64,000 nt of DNA, taken from positions 22,420,162-22,484,161 of the forward strand of contig OU612067.1 in the NCBI GenBank assembly GCA_914767715.1. The letters run 5' to 3'. Positions 12,511-25,019 of the stretch are shown here, piece by piece (position 1 is the first letter of the stretch; every line of letters begins with the position of its first letter). The notes under the pieces are model-generated. The model was not told where the DNA came from. It searched no databases and was given only the letters and a program-made list of their open reading frames with translations. A program made the position numbers and the translations under genes. Source of the stretch: Membranipora membranacea. Lineage: Eukaryota > Bryozoa > Gymnolaemata > Cheilostomatida > Membraniporidae.

Positions 12511-15500
12511 CTCTAAAAAACAAAAGGGCACTTACTTTTAACATTTAAGCTTGTATATCATTCTGACCATTTATAGACCATCGAAGATGGCCATGTTTGG
12601 GGTCATCGCGTAATGACGTTGAAAAGAGATAAAGTTTTAATCTTTTCCAGTCAACTTTTCAACTTTCATAAATTATAGGGGATTCATCATACATCTTAAA
12701 CCTCAATGAGTATAATCGGGGCTGCGCAACAGACAAAGTTTATGAGTCATGTGACCTTTGGGTTATAATGGTGGGTCAAATCATAGTAATTTCCATTATC
12801 CATGTCACAACTCACAGAAATAAAAAAAATCTTGCTTTTTTGACCAATCAGTTGTAGCATATTGCATTTTGAAACCTCCATTGCTGCCATTGATGAAAAA
12901 TTAAGTCGTTTTTCAGAACTACATAATAATTTTTTTTTTTTAAATAAACTTTTTCAGTGTCAGATATTGCATAATTACTGCAGAACTAGCTGCCAGGCTA
13001 AAATATTGCTTCGGCCCCCCTGTAGCTTTAAGTCAGCAGGTACGAGCTTGATTTGTTACACTTTACCCATAAAACAGCCAAATGTAGGATGTGGGGAACT
13101 ACAATATCATACTGGTCGGATTTTTTGTAAATTTAAAAAATCAAGTTCGTACTTGAGTATATCAGTTTTGTTGACGTCAGTTGCTTTTTAGAGGTTTCGG
13201 GATGCTGGGTTCTCAAAAATCATACTGTGTTGTTTTTTGGGGAAATTTTTAAAAACCAGTTGGTAGCGGAGTACTCAAGATATGTTGAATAAAACGGACT
13301 CCAAAGTTTCAAAGACTATTATGCTCAAATTCTTTCAAACTGCCCTGAATAGGTTTTGAAAAAAATTTTTAGCCTCAAATTTGACATTTATATTCAGGAT
13401 ATTGGAGTTGTAAAAGCCTGCAGTTTTTTTACCTATATAATCAAGAAAATACAACTTAGATCAGATAACTCCTTGCTAAGATAATGAGTTATTTTCTTTC
13501 CTCCTGTCACCAAGTGTTAGTGTTTCATCCTGAGACTTATAACAACAGACGAATTTCAATTACTTTGGTGGATTGTTGTGCAGTGCCCATTTATCAGTTG
13601 GTTTTGTAAGGGGCAGAGCTTTAAAGCTAAAAACGGGTTATAGGGTGACAAAGGCGCTTTCAACGTGGATAGGATTCTGACTGGAGAGAACATCGGACCA
13701 CTAAAACAAAATACAAGAAATTTTCACCCTACTGACGAGGAAAACCTATTCTGTTTGGTCAGAAATTACACACATGCAGAATCTGGTGCACATATGTCCC
13801 AAAAACACATATACCTAGCATACTGTGAAGCAAGTGCATTTCACACTGAGATTAACTCACATTTTTGAGAAAACTTTTCTCAAAATGTCTCTGGAGGTCA
13901 TGAAAATACTTTCTCACAGCTTTTACACCTTGCGTACAGACACCTAGTGGTGGAGATGTTAGAGAATCACAGTTATCACACTCTACTTCTTCTAATGTTG
14001 TGATACTGAATAATTTCTCGGGGATGGTTGTGAGAGATCCGTTGTGCCTGATGTCAAGGGAATTCAGATTGATCAGCTGGCTGATGCTGCAAATGAACAG
14101 AAGATAAAGTATTTTGTGTGAGCCGGTAGAAATGGTCATCTGGTAATCATCTCACTCATTCAGAGGGGATAACGCTGGGAAGAGAGGGATGTGGCAAAGT
14201 GTGCTGCATCGTTGGCCAAGTAGAACCTTCCTACAACTTATTTATAGTAATGAAGCTGAAATGGATATAAGATCCTTTTAACTAACAAAAGGAAAATGCT
14301 CCAATTCAATTTCAATGACAATCGAGAATAATATTGATGAATGCATACGAATGTTTATATACGTGTTTCTGTAATATTTATCAAGACTAGACGATATAAG
14401 ACAGATTTCATTAACTTCAACCTCAAAAACATTTCTGAGATAAACTCATCTAGACTCACATAATCTGTAAGTATTTAAAAACTTATAGTGTATGGATTCG
14501 AGGAAGAGACACAGGGGTCAGTGAATATCAACTTTCTGTACACTGCTGGAATGCTGCATAGCTAATGATCAGTAACAGCTAATAAAAATGTGATTGGATG
14601 ACGTTGTGTCATTTCATCGAAGAAATGAGGCCAAAAAGGCTGTTTTTACCAAAGTGGGTGGCTGAGCTGATATGATTGCTGTGTATTTCAAAACAGGTTA
14701 TATTTATTCTTAGAGATATAGTTGAAAATAATATGTGATGGGCCTAAAGTGGCGTTTTATGTCACGTAGTTATGCGAGTGATCTTTTAAATTTGATGATT
14801 TAATGTGAAATTTTTATGCTACGATTTGAGACAGATCGGATAATTTTTGCTTTTTCCCACTGAAGTGCTGTTTGAATGACGCAAAACAAAAAATTATCAA
14901 GATCATCAAGAGTAGATAAATTTTGCCTCATTTTTACATAAAGCCAAACATGCTGTCAAAAGGACCTTTACAAAGGCTAGACTTTTTAAAAAAAAATTTG
15001 TCTGGCCTAAATAATGGTCCTTTTGACAGGATGTTTTGCGCTATGGAAAATTGACGCGAAATATATTTACATTCGATATCTGCGCTGATCTTGATATATT
15101 TGCACTGCCAAATTTGGAAGAGCATCAGTTTAACGGTGAAGATTGTTGTCAATAAATATTTTAAGAAAGAATTGTTATACTGCTGAAAATTTGGGTGTGG
15201 GTCATTCAAACAACGCTACAGTCGATAAAAGCGAAAATATTCAGTCTGTCTCAAATTGTTGCTTAAAATTTCAAATTATTGATCATCAAATTTCAAAAAT
15301 CACGTGATGTAAAATGCCGCATTAGGCTCATCATATTTTATTTTCGACCAAAAATTGGGATGGACTATATCACTTAGAAAAAATATGACCTGTTTTGAAT
15401 TTTTTAGCAATCTAATAAGCTCAGCCATCCACATTGCTAAAAACACCGTTTTCAACATCATATTTTCGTGATGAAATAATGCAATGTCATCCAATCACAT

Positions 15501-18500
15501 TTTTGATGAGCTATTACTGATCAGCATCTTTCAAACGGTATAAAAAGTCGATATTCGCTGGCATCATTGTCTCTACATTAATGACACGCTTACACACGTG
15601 TGCGCACATACATTAGATATAGGATACTGAAACAAACATAGAGATAAATGGACATATGTAGGATAAAACTATCTCTTGCAATGTATTTTTATATCTGGCA
15701 TGATAGTGTATATTTTCAATTTTAAATCCTTCGTATTAGCTCTTATACTAAGAATGGATAATTTACACAATTTGGTAAATGAATCAAGATACTCACCTCT
15801 CTGGTAATGCTAATAGATCACAGTATGACACAACTAAGATCTTCAATGACCTCATCATACCAATACTATCAGGTAATGTGTGTAGATTCTTATTCTCTGA
15901 CACATCTAACTTCTCTAGAGCAGTCAGTGAGCCGATACTATAATATGTATAAAGATAAATAAGACTAACGATGAGAAAATAACTCACTGTCACGTATTAA
16001 AATAAATCATGGTGGTAATGACTTATTCAAACTTATATTCCAATTTCATCATAAATAAGCTGCATACTTATATTGTAGAAATTACCCACCTTTCTGGTAA
16101 TGTTGATAGATCACAGCCTGACACATTTAGGGTCTTCAGTGACCTCATCATACCAATACTATCAGGTAATGTGTGTAGATTCTTATTCCATGACACATAT
16201 AACTCCTCTAGAGCTGTCAGTGAGCCGATACTATAATATATATATAAAGATAAGTAAGACTAACAATGAGACGAAAACTCACTGTCGCAACTTAAAATAA
16301 ATCTTGATGGTAATGACTTATTTAAACTTTCATTCAAATTTCATCATTAATGAGCTGCATACTTTTAATGGATAAATCACCCACCTTTCTGGTAATGCTG
16401 ATAGATCACAGCATGACACTTCTAAGACCTTCAATGACCTCATCATACCTATACTATCAGGTAATGTGTGTAGATTCCTATTATATGTCACATTTAACTT
16501 CTCTAGAGCAGTCAGTGAGCCAATACTAAAATATGCATGGAGATAAATTAGACTAACGATGAGAAGATAACTCACTGTCACAACTTAAAATACATCATGG
16601 TGGTAATGACTTATTCAAACTTATATTCCAATTTTATCATAAATAAGCTGCATACTTATAATGGATAAATTACCCACCTTTCTGGTAATGCTGATAGATC
16701 ACAGTATGACACATCTAAGACCTTCAATGACCTCATCATACCTATACTATCAGGTAATGTGTGTAGATTCTTATTACCTGACATATCTAACCTCTCTAGA
16801 GCTGTCAGTGAGCCGATACTATAATATATATAAAGATAAATAAGACTAACGATGAGAAAATAACTCATTGTCACATATTAAAATAAATCATGGTGGTAAT
16901 GACTTATTCAAACTTATATTCCAATTTCATCATAAATAAGCTGCATACTTATAATAGATAAATTACCCACCTTTCTGGTAATGCTGATAGATCACAGGCC
17001 CTCGCCCATATCACCTTCAATGACCTCATCATACCTATACTATCAGGTAATGTGTGTAGATTCTTATTATCTGACACATATAACTCCTCTAGAGCTGTCA
17101 GTGAGCCAATACTGTAATATATATAAAGATAAGTAAGACTAACAATGAGAAGAAAACTCACTGTCGCAACTTAAAATAAGTCATGGTGGTAATGACTTAT
17201 TCAAACTTATATTCCAATTTTATCATAAATAAGCTGCATACTTATAATGGATAAATGACCCACCTTTCTGGTAATGCTGATAGATCACAGGCCCTCGCCC
17301 ATATCACCTTCAATGACCTCATCATACCTATACTATCAGGTAATGTGTGTAGATTCTTATTATCTAACACATCTAACGTCTCTAGAGCAGTCAGTGAGCA
17401 AAGACTGTAATATGTATAAAGATAAATAAGGCTAACGATGAGAAGATAACTCATTGTCACATATTAAAATAAATCATGGTGGTAATGACTTATTCAAACT
17501 TATATTCCAATTTTATCATAAATAAGCTGCATACTTATAATGGATAAATTACCCACCTTTCTGGTAATGCTGATAGATCACAGTACCGTACAGTTAAACT
17601 CTTTAATGACCTCATCATACCTATACTATCAGGTAATGTGTGTAGATTCTTATTACCTGATACATTTAACTCCTCTAGAGCTGGCAATGAGCCGATACTA
17701 TAATATATATATATAAAGATAAGTAAGACTAACAATGAGAAGAAAACTCACTGTCACAACTTAAAATAAATCATGGTGGTAATGACTTATTCAAACTTAT
17801 ATTCCAATTTTATCATAAATAAGCTGCATACTTATAATGTATAAATTACCCACCTCTCTGGTAATGCTGATAGATCACAGTACTGCACAGTTAAACTCTT
17901 TAATGACCTCATCATACCTATACTATCAGGTAATGTGTGTAGATTCTTATTACCTAACACATCTAACGTCTCTAGAGCAGTCAGTGAGCCGATACTATAA
18001 TATGTATAAAGATAAATAAGGCTAACGATGAGAAGATAACTCATTGTCACATATTAAAATAAATCATGGTGGTAATGACTTATTCAAACTTATAATCAAA
18101 TTTTACCATAAATAAGCTGCATACTTATAATGGCTAAATTACCCACCTTTCTGGTAATGCTGATAGATCACAGTATGACACATCTAAGACCTTCAATGAC
18201 CTCATCATACCAATACTATCTGGTAATGTGTGTAGATTCTTATTACTATACACATTTAACTCCTCTAGAGCTGTCAGTGAGCCGATACTATAATATATAT
18301 TATAAAGATTAATGAGGCTAACGATGAGAAGATAACTCACTGTCACAGCTTATAATAAATCAAGGTGGTAATGATTTATTTTAAACTTTCATTCAAATTT
18401 CATCATAAATAAGCTGCATAGTTATAATAGATAAATGACCCACCTTTCTGGTAATGCTGATAGATCACAGCTCCACGCCCATATCACCTTCAATGACCTC

Positions 18501-21500
18501 ATCATACCTATACTATCAGGTGATGTTTGTAGATTCTTATTACCTGACACATTTAACTCCTCTAGAGCATTCAGTGTGCCGATACTATAATATATAAAGA
18601 TAAGTAAGACTAACAATGAGAAGAAAACTCACTGTCGCAACCTGAAATAAATCATGGTGGTAATGACTTATTCTTATTATCTGACACATCTAACTCTTCT
18701 AGAGCAGTCAGTGAGCCGATACTATAATATATATGAAGATTAGTAAGACTAACAATGACAAGTTAACTCACTGCCATAAATTACAATAAATCATGATGAT
18801 GATAAATTATTTCCAACTTTTATTTTAATTTCAACAGAGATAAGCTGCATATTTATAATGGTTGAATAACTCACCTCTCTGGTAATGCTGATAGATCACA
18901 GTATGACACATCTAAGACCTTCAGTGACCTCACCATACCCATACTATCAGGTAATGTGTGTAGATAATTATTTGTTGACACATCTAACTTCTCTAGAGCA
19001 GTCAGTGAGCCGATACTATAATATATAAAGATAAGTAAGACTAACAATGAGAAGAAAACTCACTGTCGCAACCTGAAATAAATCATGGTGGTAATGACTT
19101 ATTCAAACTTATATTCCAATTTTATCATAAATAAGCTGCATACTTATAATGGATAAATTACCCACCTTTCTGGTAATGTTGATAGATCACAGTATGACAC
19201 ATCTAAGACCTTCAATGACCTCATCATACCAATACTATCAGGTAATGTGTGTAGATTCTTATTACCTAACACATTTAACTTCTCTAGAGCAGTCAGTGAG
19301 CCGATACTATAATATATAAAGATAAGTAAGACTAACAATGAGAAGAAAACTCACTGTCGCAACCTGAAATAAATCATGGTGGTAATGACTTATTCAAACT
19401 TATATTCCAATTTTATCATAAATAAGCTGCATACTTATAATAGATAAATTACCCACCTTTCTGGTAATGTTGATAGATCACAGTATGACACATCTAAGAC
19501 CTTCAATGACCTCATCATACCAATACTATCAGGTAATGTGTGTAGATTCTTATTACCTAACACATTTAACTTCTCTAGAGCAGTCAGTGAGCTGATACTA
19601 TAATATATATGAAGATTAGTAAGACTAACAATGACAAGATAACTCACTGCCATAAAATAAAATAAATCATGATGATGATAAATTATTTCCAACTTTAATG
19701 TTAATTTCAACATAGATAAGCTGCATACTTATAATTGATGAATTACCCACCTTTCTGGTAATGCTGATAGATCAGAGCCACACACATATAAACTCTTCAA
19801 TGACCTCATCATACCTATACTATCAGGTAATGTGTGTAGATTCTTATTACGCTTATTAAGGCTAACGATGAGAAGATAACTCACTGTCACAGCTTATAAT
19901 AAATCATGGTGGTAATGAGTTATTTTAAACTTTCATTCAAATTTCATCATAAATAAGCTGCATATTTATAATAGATAAATGACCCACCTTTCTGGTAATG
20001 CTGATAGATCAGAGCCACACATATTTAAACTCTTCAGTGAACTCATCATACCAATACAATTTGGTAATGTGTGTAGATTCTTATTATGTGTCACATCTAA
20101 CTCTTCTAGAGCTGTCAGTGAGCAAAGACTGTAATATACAAAAATATAAGTGAGGGTAACTATTAGAATAAATCTCATAATCACAATTTATATTAAACTA
20201 TCCCTTCTTCATTTATGGTGTGTAGAGAAACTGCAAAGCTTAGAAGCCAGAGAGCAGTGCGCATTCTATGAAATCAATACACAAAACCATTGAATTCCAT
20301 ATCTAATTCAGTGCACAAAACAAACATCGTACCACGAGTAGTGTGCTCATGTCAGAGCACAGCGTCACTTTGTGAAAACATTAATTATACAAAACACACA
20401 TTGAGTAAGCGTGCACATGTCAGTGAGTGTACAATTAATTTTGGAAAATAAGCTTTATAAATATCTACAAGATATTATCTTATAATGGGAATAATCACTT
20501 GTCAGTGCCGGACGAAATAAATATAAATATTGATATTCATTTCCCGAATGACATATCTGCATAGAGTACATCGAACCAAGGAGTTAAAGACAAGGAGATG
20601 CAGGAAAGACAGCCTCCTTGAACTACCCTAATTTAAACAACTATAAAGCTTAACTTCAGAGTTTTCTCCCCTTGTAAGGAAGAGAAACAATTACCGACAG
20701 TGTGAAATTATGACATAAATATTACTGCCAGATACATTGTGAGAGATTATCTCAGTATTTGGAATTTCGTGTTGATAAAACAGCTAGTGGAAAATTGGTC
20801 AAGAGTTAGGCAGTGTAATGGCTCAGTGACTTCAAGACACAGCTGTCAGATCCGCAACCATGGATGCTCGCACCAAATGTCAGATTCTAGCCAAAGACTC
20901 CTATAAAACTCGGACACTGTATCACACAATACTTATGCGAGGCATAACAAGTTTGTCATTGACGGTATCCGTACATTTTCCACATTTCAATTTCGCACCA
21001 AGCCTTCCTCTCATCTCCTGTTATCCCAGCAAGACATTTCCCCATCAGGATGTTGCTCGCTATTTCAACAAGACATTTTCCTACTAACCCTTATCCCACT
21101 ATTACATCTTTCAAAGGCCGAGCCTTCAACTCAATGCTGGTAGCTCTTCTAATTTTATGGTTATGTTTGATGTGAGACTACCCCACAAACCAAATGCTTA
21201 CAAAAATACTTACCTCTGTAGCTGATGTTTGTCGGAGATCCTCTCGAGCCTAAGAGCTCTCAGATTAGGTACCAGCTGATCTAGATTAGGAGGGATATCA
21301 CCGCGAATAACCATGTGTGAGATCTGACGGTCACAGGTAGCCGCTTCAAGTTCTGATAAGGTCATAGATCTGCACTCTTTATCTTCTATGTTATCAATTC
21401 CAGGCATTACCATACTGTACCATACTCTGTAACCTAGAAAAAGGGAATCAGAAGATACAAACTAAACCGAATATGATGTTTATTTTGAGAGATCTTCAGC

Positions 21501-24500
21501 TCTCACAGCTTGGACTAGGATGAGCAAGCAGACTCAATAGAATAAGGGGGGGGGGGGGCAGAAGCTATGAGATCTCAAGTCCTCACAGCTCACACTCAGG
21601 CAGAGATTGACAGCAGACGCTATTAAGACTAAGACACCCAACTAAGACTCTTGAGGAATCACCACCCGCGTCTAATCGCCTACATGAAAAAGCTCCTTTG
21701 TTTTGGTTTTTCGCTGTTAAATTATTTTGATTGAGTGATAAGCAAAATCCTATCTCTGCTTTTTGAGAGAAACGAGGGTTTAACACAATTGATGTAAAAT
21801 TGAATTATTTTAATTGGACGATAAGTCGAAACCCACTTTCCGTTTTTTCAAGAGTTTTTGCAGTCTTATTTTTAAATTGAATTGATTCTTGAGCAAACGC
21901 ATTCTCCGTTTTTATACCCATGCCTATCGACAGTGATGAAACCGGGTAAACATCAAGGTTGGGCAGTTCTGGTTGGAGAGCCGATGGAGCATGTATTTCT
22001 AGTATGGCAAAGATTGCTTTTTTTTGGTAAATTACTGTTTAGTGTTTAATTCAATTTATTATTCAAGAATAAAATTCATTTGAATATGGAAAACTCATCT
22101 AAACCATGTGTTATTAGTAATTTGAGTAAGCACCTTTACGTAACAAAGTTTGAAAAACAAATGTGCTGGATAAATTTAAGTAGCTAAACAAAACACTTTT
22201 TGTACCGAGTTGCCTCCTTGTTGAACCCACAAACGTCGCAAACGTCAAAACGTTGCAATCTAGCGTTCCACTAAAGTCGCAATCCCAAAAACGTTGCAAC
22301 GAAAGGTTTTTATAACGTCGCAAACCCAGTAATGTTGAAATTTTTAAACGTCGCAAATGCTCAAACCCACTAACGTTGCAAATGTTGCAACTCAATAAAA
22401 ATGCCGAGTTTTCTTCTCATTGGATGCAAATTGGTGATTGAAATTTGCTGCTGATAGGAGCATCCAGATTTCAAAACACTGTGGGGAGCTGAAATATTGT
22501 GCAAATTGCTAAAAGAGAAAAGATTTTCACTTCCTAGGATCAAAATTATTACCGCGGAAATAATTACTGCCGCCGATTATTGGATGCTTACAAATATTGG
22601 ATGATTACGAAACTAGATTATCAATACTCATACTTGATGAACTAAATGTTCATTTCCAGATCTCCAGATGTTTCCGTTTTCTTGTTTAAGACCATCAATC
22701 ATTTAATATAACTACCCTACTTGATAACAATATTTTTAAGGAATTCACCTGATACATTACGATATTTGTTTTATGCATGATTTTATATTTCAATTGTCTT
22801 GATCAGCAAATAAATCGAGATTAGTATTATTATCATTAATATCAAAAAACAACTGAGGCAGATATCAGCAAACAAGCCTAGCTTGAAATATACCGTCATG
22901 TTTAATATAGGCTATGCTAAAAGTTTTCAAGATGTAGTACACTGCTTGCTATATTTATAATGGGAAAATTGTTACACCAATTATGCATGAACCACTTCAT
23001 CTTCACTTTCCACCATAACATTCAGGAGTAGACAACAGTAAAATTATGAGTTATCCTATTTTATTTTGTGAGGGAACAACTCTCATAAGTGAAAATGGTT
23101 TCCTTATCCCAGCATCATCGATCGCTACAATGTAACAGCTCAAGGTTCCATGGTACCTGTGACAAATCAATATAAGGGGTATATCATCATAATCATTTTT
23201 CCAGCATCTCTCCAGCAGATTACCTTTTTCCATGGGAAGAGGCGGGACACATGGTGACCATATCTTGATCCAGGCACTTGCAGACATGCTGAGTATGCAA
23301 ATACTCGTTTAATTGTCTACTAAAAAGTCAGATATTTTTATTCGACCTGATGGCCCAGGCGTATTAGACTTAGACACAAGTGAGCCATATATCATCCTCC
23401 GTAAATTACCAGAAAACAATGGAGAACACTTTGTAGCACTTGGGCAAGATTTGACCAATGTTGTTAATGTCATTACAAGGCCACCGCAGATGAGACATCA
23501 GACAGAGAGCAAAATTCATGTGACTCCTTTAATGGTGCGGTCAACAGAATCGCCCCGAAGCTCCTTTCCAGCTATGGTTACATCACCTGTACAGGCCTCA
23601 GAAGACATGACAGAATTAAACTTGTTTGACCTTCCAGTGGAAATTTTAACAGTGATATTTACAATGGTTGTCAACAATAACTTAAAACATACAAAAACGA
23701 AAATATATCAGATGTTCCTGGACATACAAGAATTACACGGGTTTGTGTTAGCGTATGTAACAAGACCTGTCCCATCCTTATTATCATTACCAATTCATTG
23801 TTCAACCGTGTCTTTCTGGAGATATCATCACTTTCTATATGTAAAGGAAAATGGGTGGGCTAAACTTTTTGATCGATAATGACTCCATTCCAAGGGAAGC
23901 AATTTATATGAGTGCCTGCTTGAAAAGGTGTTGAATCTGCAGAAACTTCCAGTAATCCGAACCAGCCTGAGTGTGGTTTCACGTGCCAGCGGCAAGAAAA
24001 TTGGGCTTATGATTGAGAATAAGAGATGGTTGATGGTACAACACTTGGTTAGTCTTGTTGGCAGAGTGGAATGAGTGGTTTGTAGTCGGAGATACATTTT
24101 CGGAAAAAAATTGAGAAGACAACTCGATACTTCTATAGAGTCGCCACATTTGCGACGCTAGTAGGTCGGAGCATTTGCGACAATTAAAAAATTGCGATGT
24201 TTGTGGGTTTGCAATGTTATAAAAACCCTTCGTTCCGCCCTTTCTGGGATTGTGACGTTAGTTGAATGCTAGATTGCGATTTTTTGACATTTGCGACGTT
24301 TGTGGGTTCAACACTCCTTCAACAGGAAGGGGTTAACTCCATACAAAATGACTTTGAGCAAAAACAAATCAAAGAGGGACGCTTTTCTGCTTGGGTGTTT
24401 GACTTCAAGTAGGTCGAATATCTGACAATTTGTTACATCACACCCTCAAGCAAGAAAGTACTTCAAGTGTGCACATAAATAAAGGTGAGTTGAGGTGGGA

Positions 24501-25008
24501 GGGGGGGGGGGTGACAAAACACAATGAAATCAGTTCTGTGAAGAAGGAGACAGGGGGGTCTTTTAATTAGAAACAGCCAAAATCGTAATCTGATTGCTCA
24601 CTCACTCACCTGCGAGGGGTCTCGCTCTTAGATCGCTCACTCATTGATGGAACTATATACATTCTGAGTGAGCGACCTGGACACGATTTTGTCTAATTGA
24701 AAGACCACGTGAGTGATAATTTTGAGCAATGTGATAGTGATGACTTGCTTTAGTAAAGCATTGCTCTTTCTAATTGAAAGACTCCCCAGGATCAAACCCA
24801 CAGAACTGATGGTTTGAAAGATTGATGTACAATTATTGTTAATTCTGGAGGTCAAACTGAGTGAAGAAAACAAATCTCTATACTTACGCTTCTCTGTATC
24901 TGACTCTGTATCATTGTCTGAGTCTTTAGCATGGTGCTTAGCAACTTTCCTGTCTGCCACCGACCCGGAATCATCTCCCTCTGCTTTACCTTTGTGAGCT
25001 CTCTTCAT
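9314..25008 (-). CDS. Large leucine-rich-repeat protein with uncharacterised C-terminal region
   Basis: Predicted exons (high to low): 24888-25019 (ATG at 25008), 21214-21433, 19988-20128, 19457-19597, 19166-19306, 18875-19015, 18444-18584, 18147-18287, 17854-17994, 17557-17697, 17264-17404, 16971-17111, 16678-16818, 16385-16525, 16090-16230, 15797-15937, 13861-14086, 11908-12510, 10871-11380 and 9314-10339. Every junction keeps phase, which is strong evidence for one gene of about 1,550 residues. The order is a charged N-terminus of about 40 residues, an N-cap, some 28 LRRs of 23-24 residues in exon pairs, a closing LRR segment, then about 710 residues of unknown fold. No signal peptide or membrane segment is seen, so it is probably cytoplasmic. 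The LRRs are of the intracellular LPxxIGxLxxLxxLxVxxN kind found in animal Ras-like and ROCO-like LRR proteins. A further 5' exon is possible because the first exon has an acceptor. Confidence 0.8.
13861..14086 (-). CDS. Closing LRR exon of the LRR gene
   Basis: The exon encodes [20 protein letters not shown] followed by [19 protein letters not shown] and [20 protein letters not shown]. The PPxxVxxxGxxAxRxY ending is the typical C-terminal capping segment of intracellular animal LRR proteins just before the next domain. It starts in phase 2 like the array exons and ends in phase 0 before GTGAGT, which matches the following exon. Confidence 0.85.
14505..15576. mobile_element. Intronic palindromic element with arms of about 340 bp
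   Basis: Left-arm sequence around 14565 (GATCAGTAACAGCT, then ATGTGATTGGATGAC) returns reversed near 15485-15525, and similarity continues inward through the TTTCAAAACAGG region and outward to about 14505 and 15576. The arms are diverged by many substitutions, so it is old. It sits in the intron between the closing LRR exon and the repeated LRR exons. No coding capacity. The exact ends are uncertain. Confidence 0.65.
18672..18721 (-). pseudogene. Half LRR exon relic (acceptor half only)
   Basis: It matches only the first third of an array exon (acceptor, then [15 protein letters not shown]). At 18672 the exon sequence is joined directly to intron-like AATGACTTATTC sequence, and the donor half is missing. 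It cannot be spliced as a normal 141-nt exon. It is a scar of a deletion between neighbouring units. Confidence 0.85.
19751..19850 (-). pseudogene. Half LRR exon relic (donor half only)
   Basis: It keeps the donor and the second LRR but breaks at about 19850 straight into intron sequence (GCTTATTAAGGCTAACGATG), so the acceptor and the start of the first LRR are lost. It is the mirror of the relic at 18672. Confidence 0.85.
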
Positions 25009-25019
25009 TGTGTTTCTGT
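21214..25019 (-). CDS. N-terminal exons of the LRR gene
   Basis: Exon 24888-25019 begins after TTTTACAG, carries an ATG at 25008 and encodes a hydrophilic segment ([15 protein letters not shown] ... [10 protein letters not shown]), ending in phase 1 before GTAAGT. Exon 21214-21433 begins after TTTTTCTAG with GT, restoring an Arg codon, and continues [14 protein letters not shown] to [16 protein letters not shown], ending in phase 2 like every array exon. That dovetailing of phases is the reason for joining them across the 2.1-kb transposon. The second exon looks like an LRR N-cap. The ATG may not be the true start, since the frame is open to the acceptor. Transcript data would decide. Confidence 0.68.
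22219..24313. mobile_element. DNA transposon with TIRs of about 172 bp and apparent 5-bp target duplication
   Basis: The left end TGTTGAACCCACAAACGTCG at 22219 and its reverse complement ending at 24313 start TIRs that remain alignable to about 22390 and 24141. The TIRs contain several iterated CGTCGCAAA motifs, typical of transposase-binding arrays. CTCCT at 22214-22218 is repeated at 24314-24318, consistent with a 5-bp target-site duplication. The interior carries an open segment on the plus strand (23313-24074) that I cannot assign; no DDE transposase signature is seen. It is inserted in an intron of the LRR gene. It is probably non-autonomous or decayed; superfamily not determined. Confidence 0.82.
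23313..24074 (+). pseudogene. Open segment inside the transposon, interrupted by tandem stops
   Basis: The frame is open from just after a TAA at 23310 to 23876, broken by TAA TGA at 23877-23882, and continues in the same frame with protein-like sequence ([20 protein letters not shown], later [19 protein letters not shown]) to a TGA at 24072-24074. It has no ATG at its head. The segment [13 protein letters not shown] weakly recalls the start of an F-box, but that is only a few residues. It could be a decayed element protein or a captured host fragment. Function unknown. Confidence 0.45.
24553..24787. mobile_element. MITE, family GTCTTTCAATTAGAAA, copy 2 (inverted relative to copy 1)
   Basis: The ends are G-run GTCTTTTAATTAGAAA and its inverted copy, and the interior matches copy 1 (1266-1481) in reverse complement, including the TCGCTCACTCATTGATGGAA stretch. 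It lies just 3' of the first LRR-gene exon, in its intron. No coding capacity. Confidence 0.78.

Larger units (their letters stand above)
15797..20128 (-). repeat. Tandem array of 141-nt LRR-pair exons (period about 293 bp)
   Basis: Fourteen intact exons of exactly 141 nt, plus two relics. Each begins in phase 2 after an acceptor of TATAG or ACAG type and ends in phase 2 at CCAGAAAG before GTGGGT or GTGAGT, so any number can be joined in frame. A typical product is [20 protein letters not shown] followed by [20 protein letters not shown] and LSALPER: two LRRs. Introns are near-identical between copies, so exon and intron duplicated together. Most start-to-start distances are 291-297 bp. The first LRR of each pair is nearly constant. 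The second varies mainly in the beta-strand positions after SLK ([32 protein letters not shown]), the face that binds ligand in LRR proteins. Confidence 0.92.

Noticed and set aside
15797-20128. CRISPR-like array suggested by regular repeats of about 293 bp
   Set aside because: The repeats are exons encoding LRR pairs with splice sites, and the intervals are conserved introns, not unique spacers.
23051-23287. Minus-strand 78-residue open frame inside the transposon
   Set aside because: Isolated, no recognised motif, and close to the plus-strand segment; not enough to call a gene.
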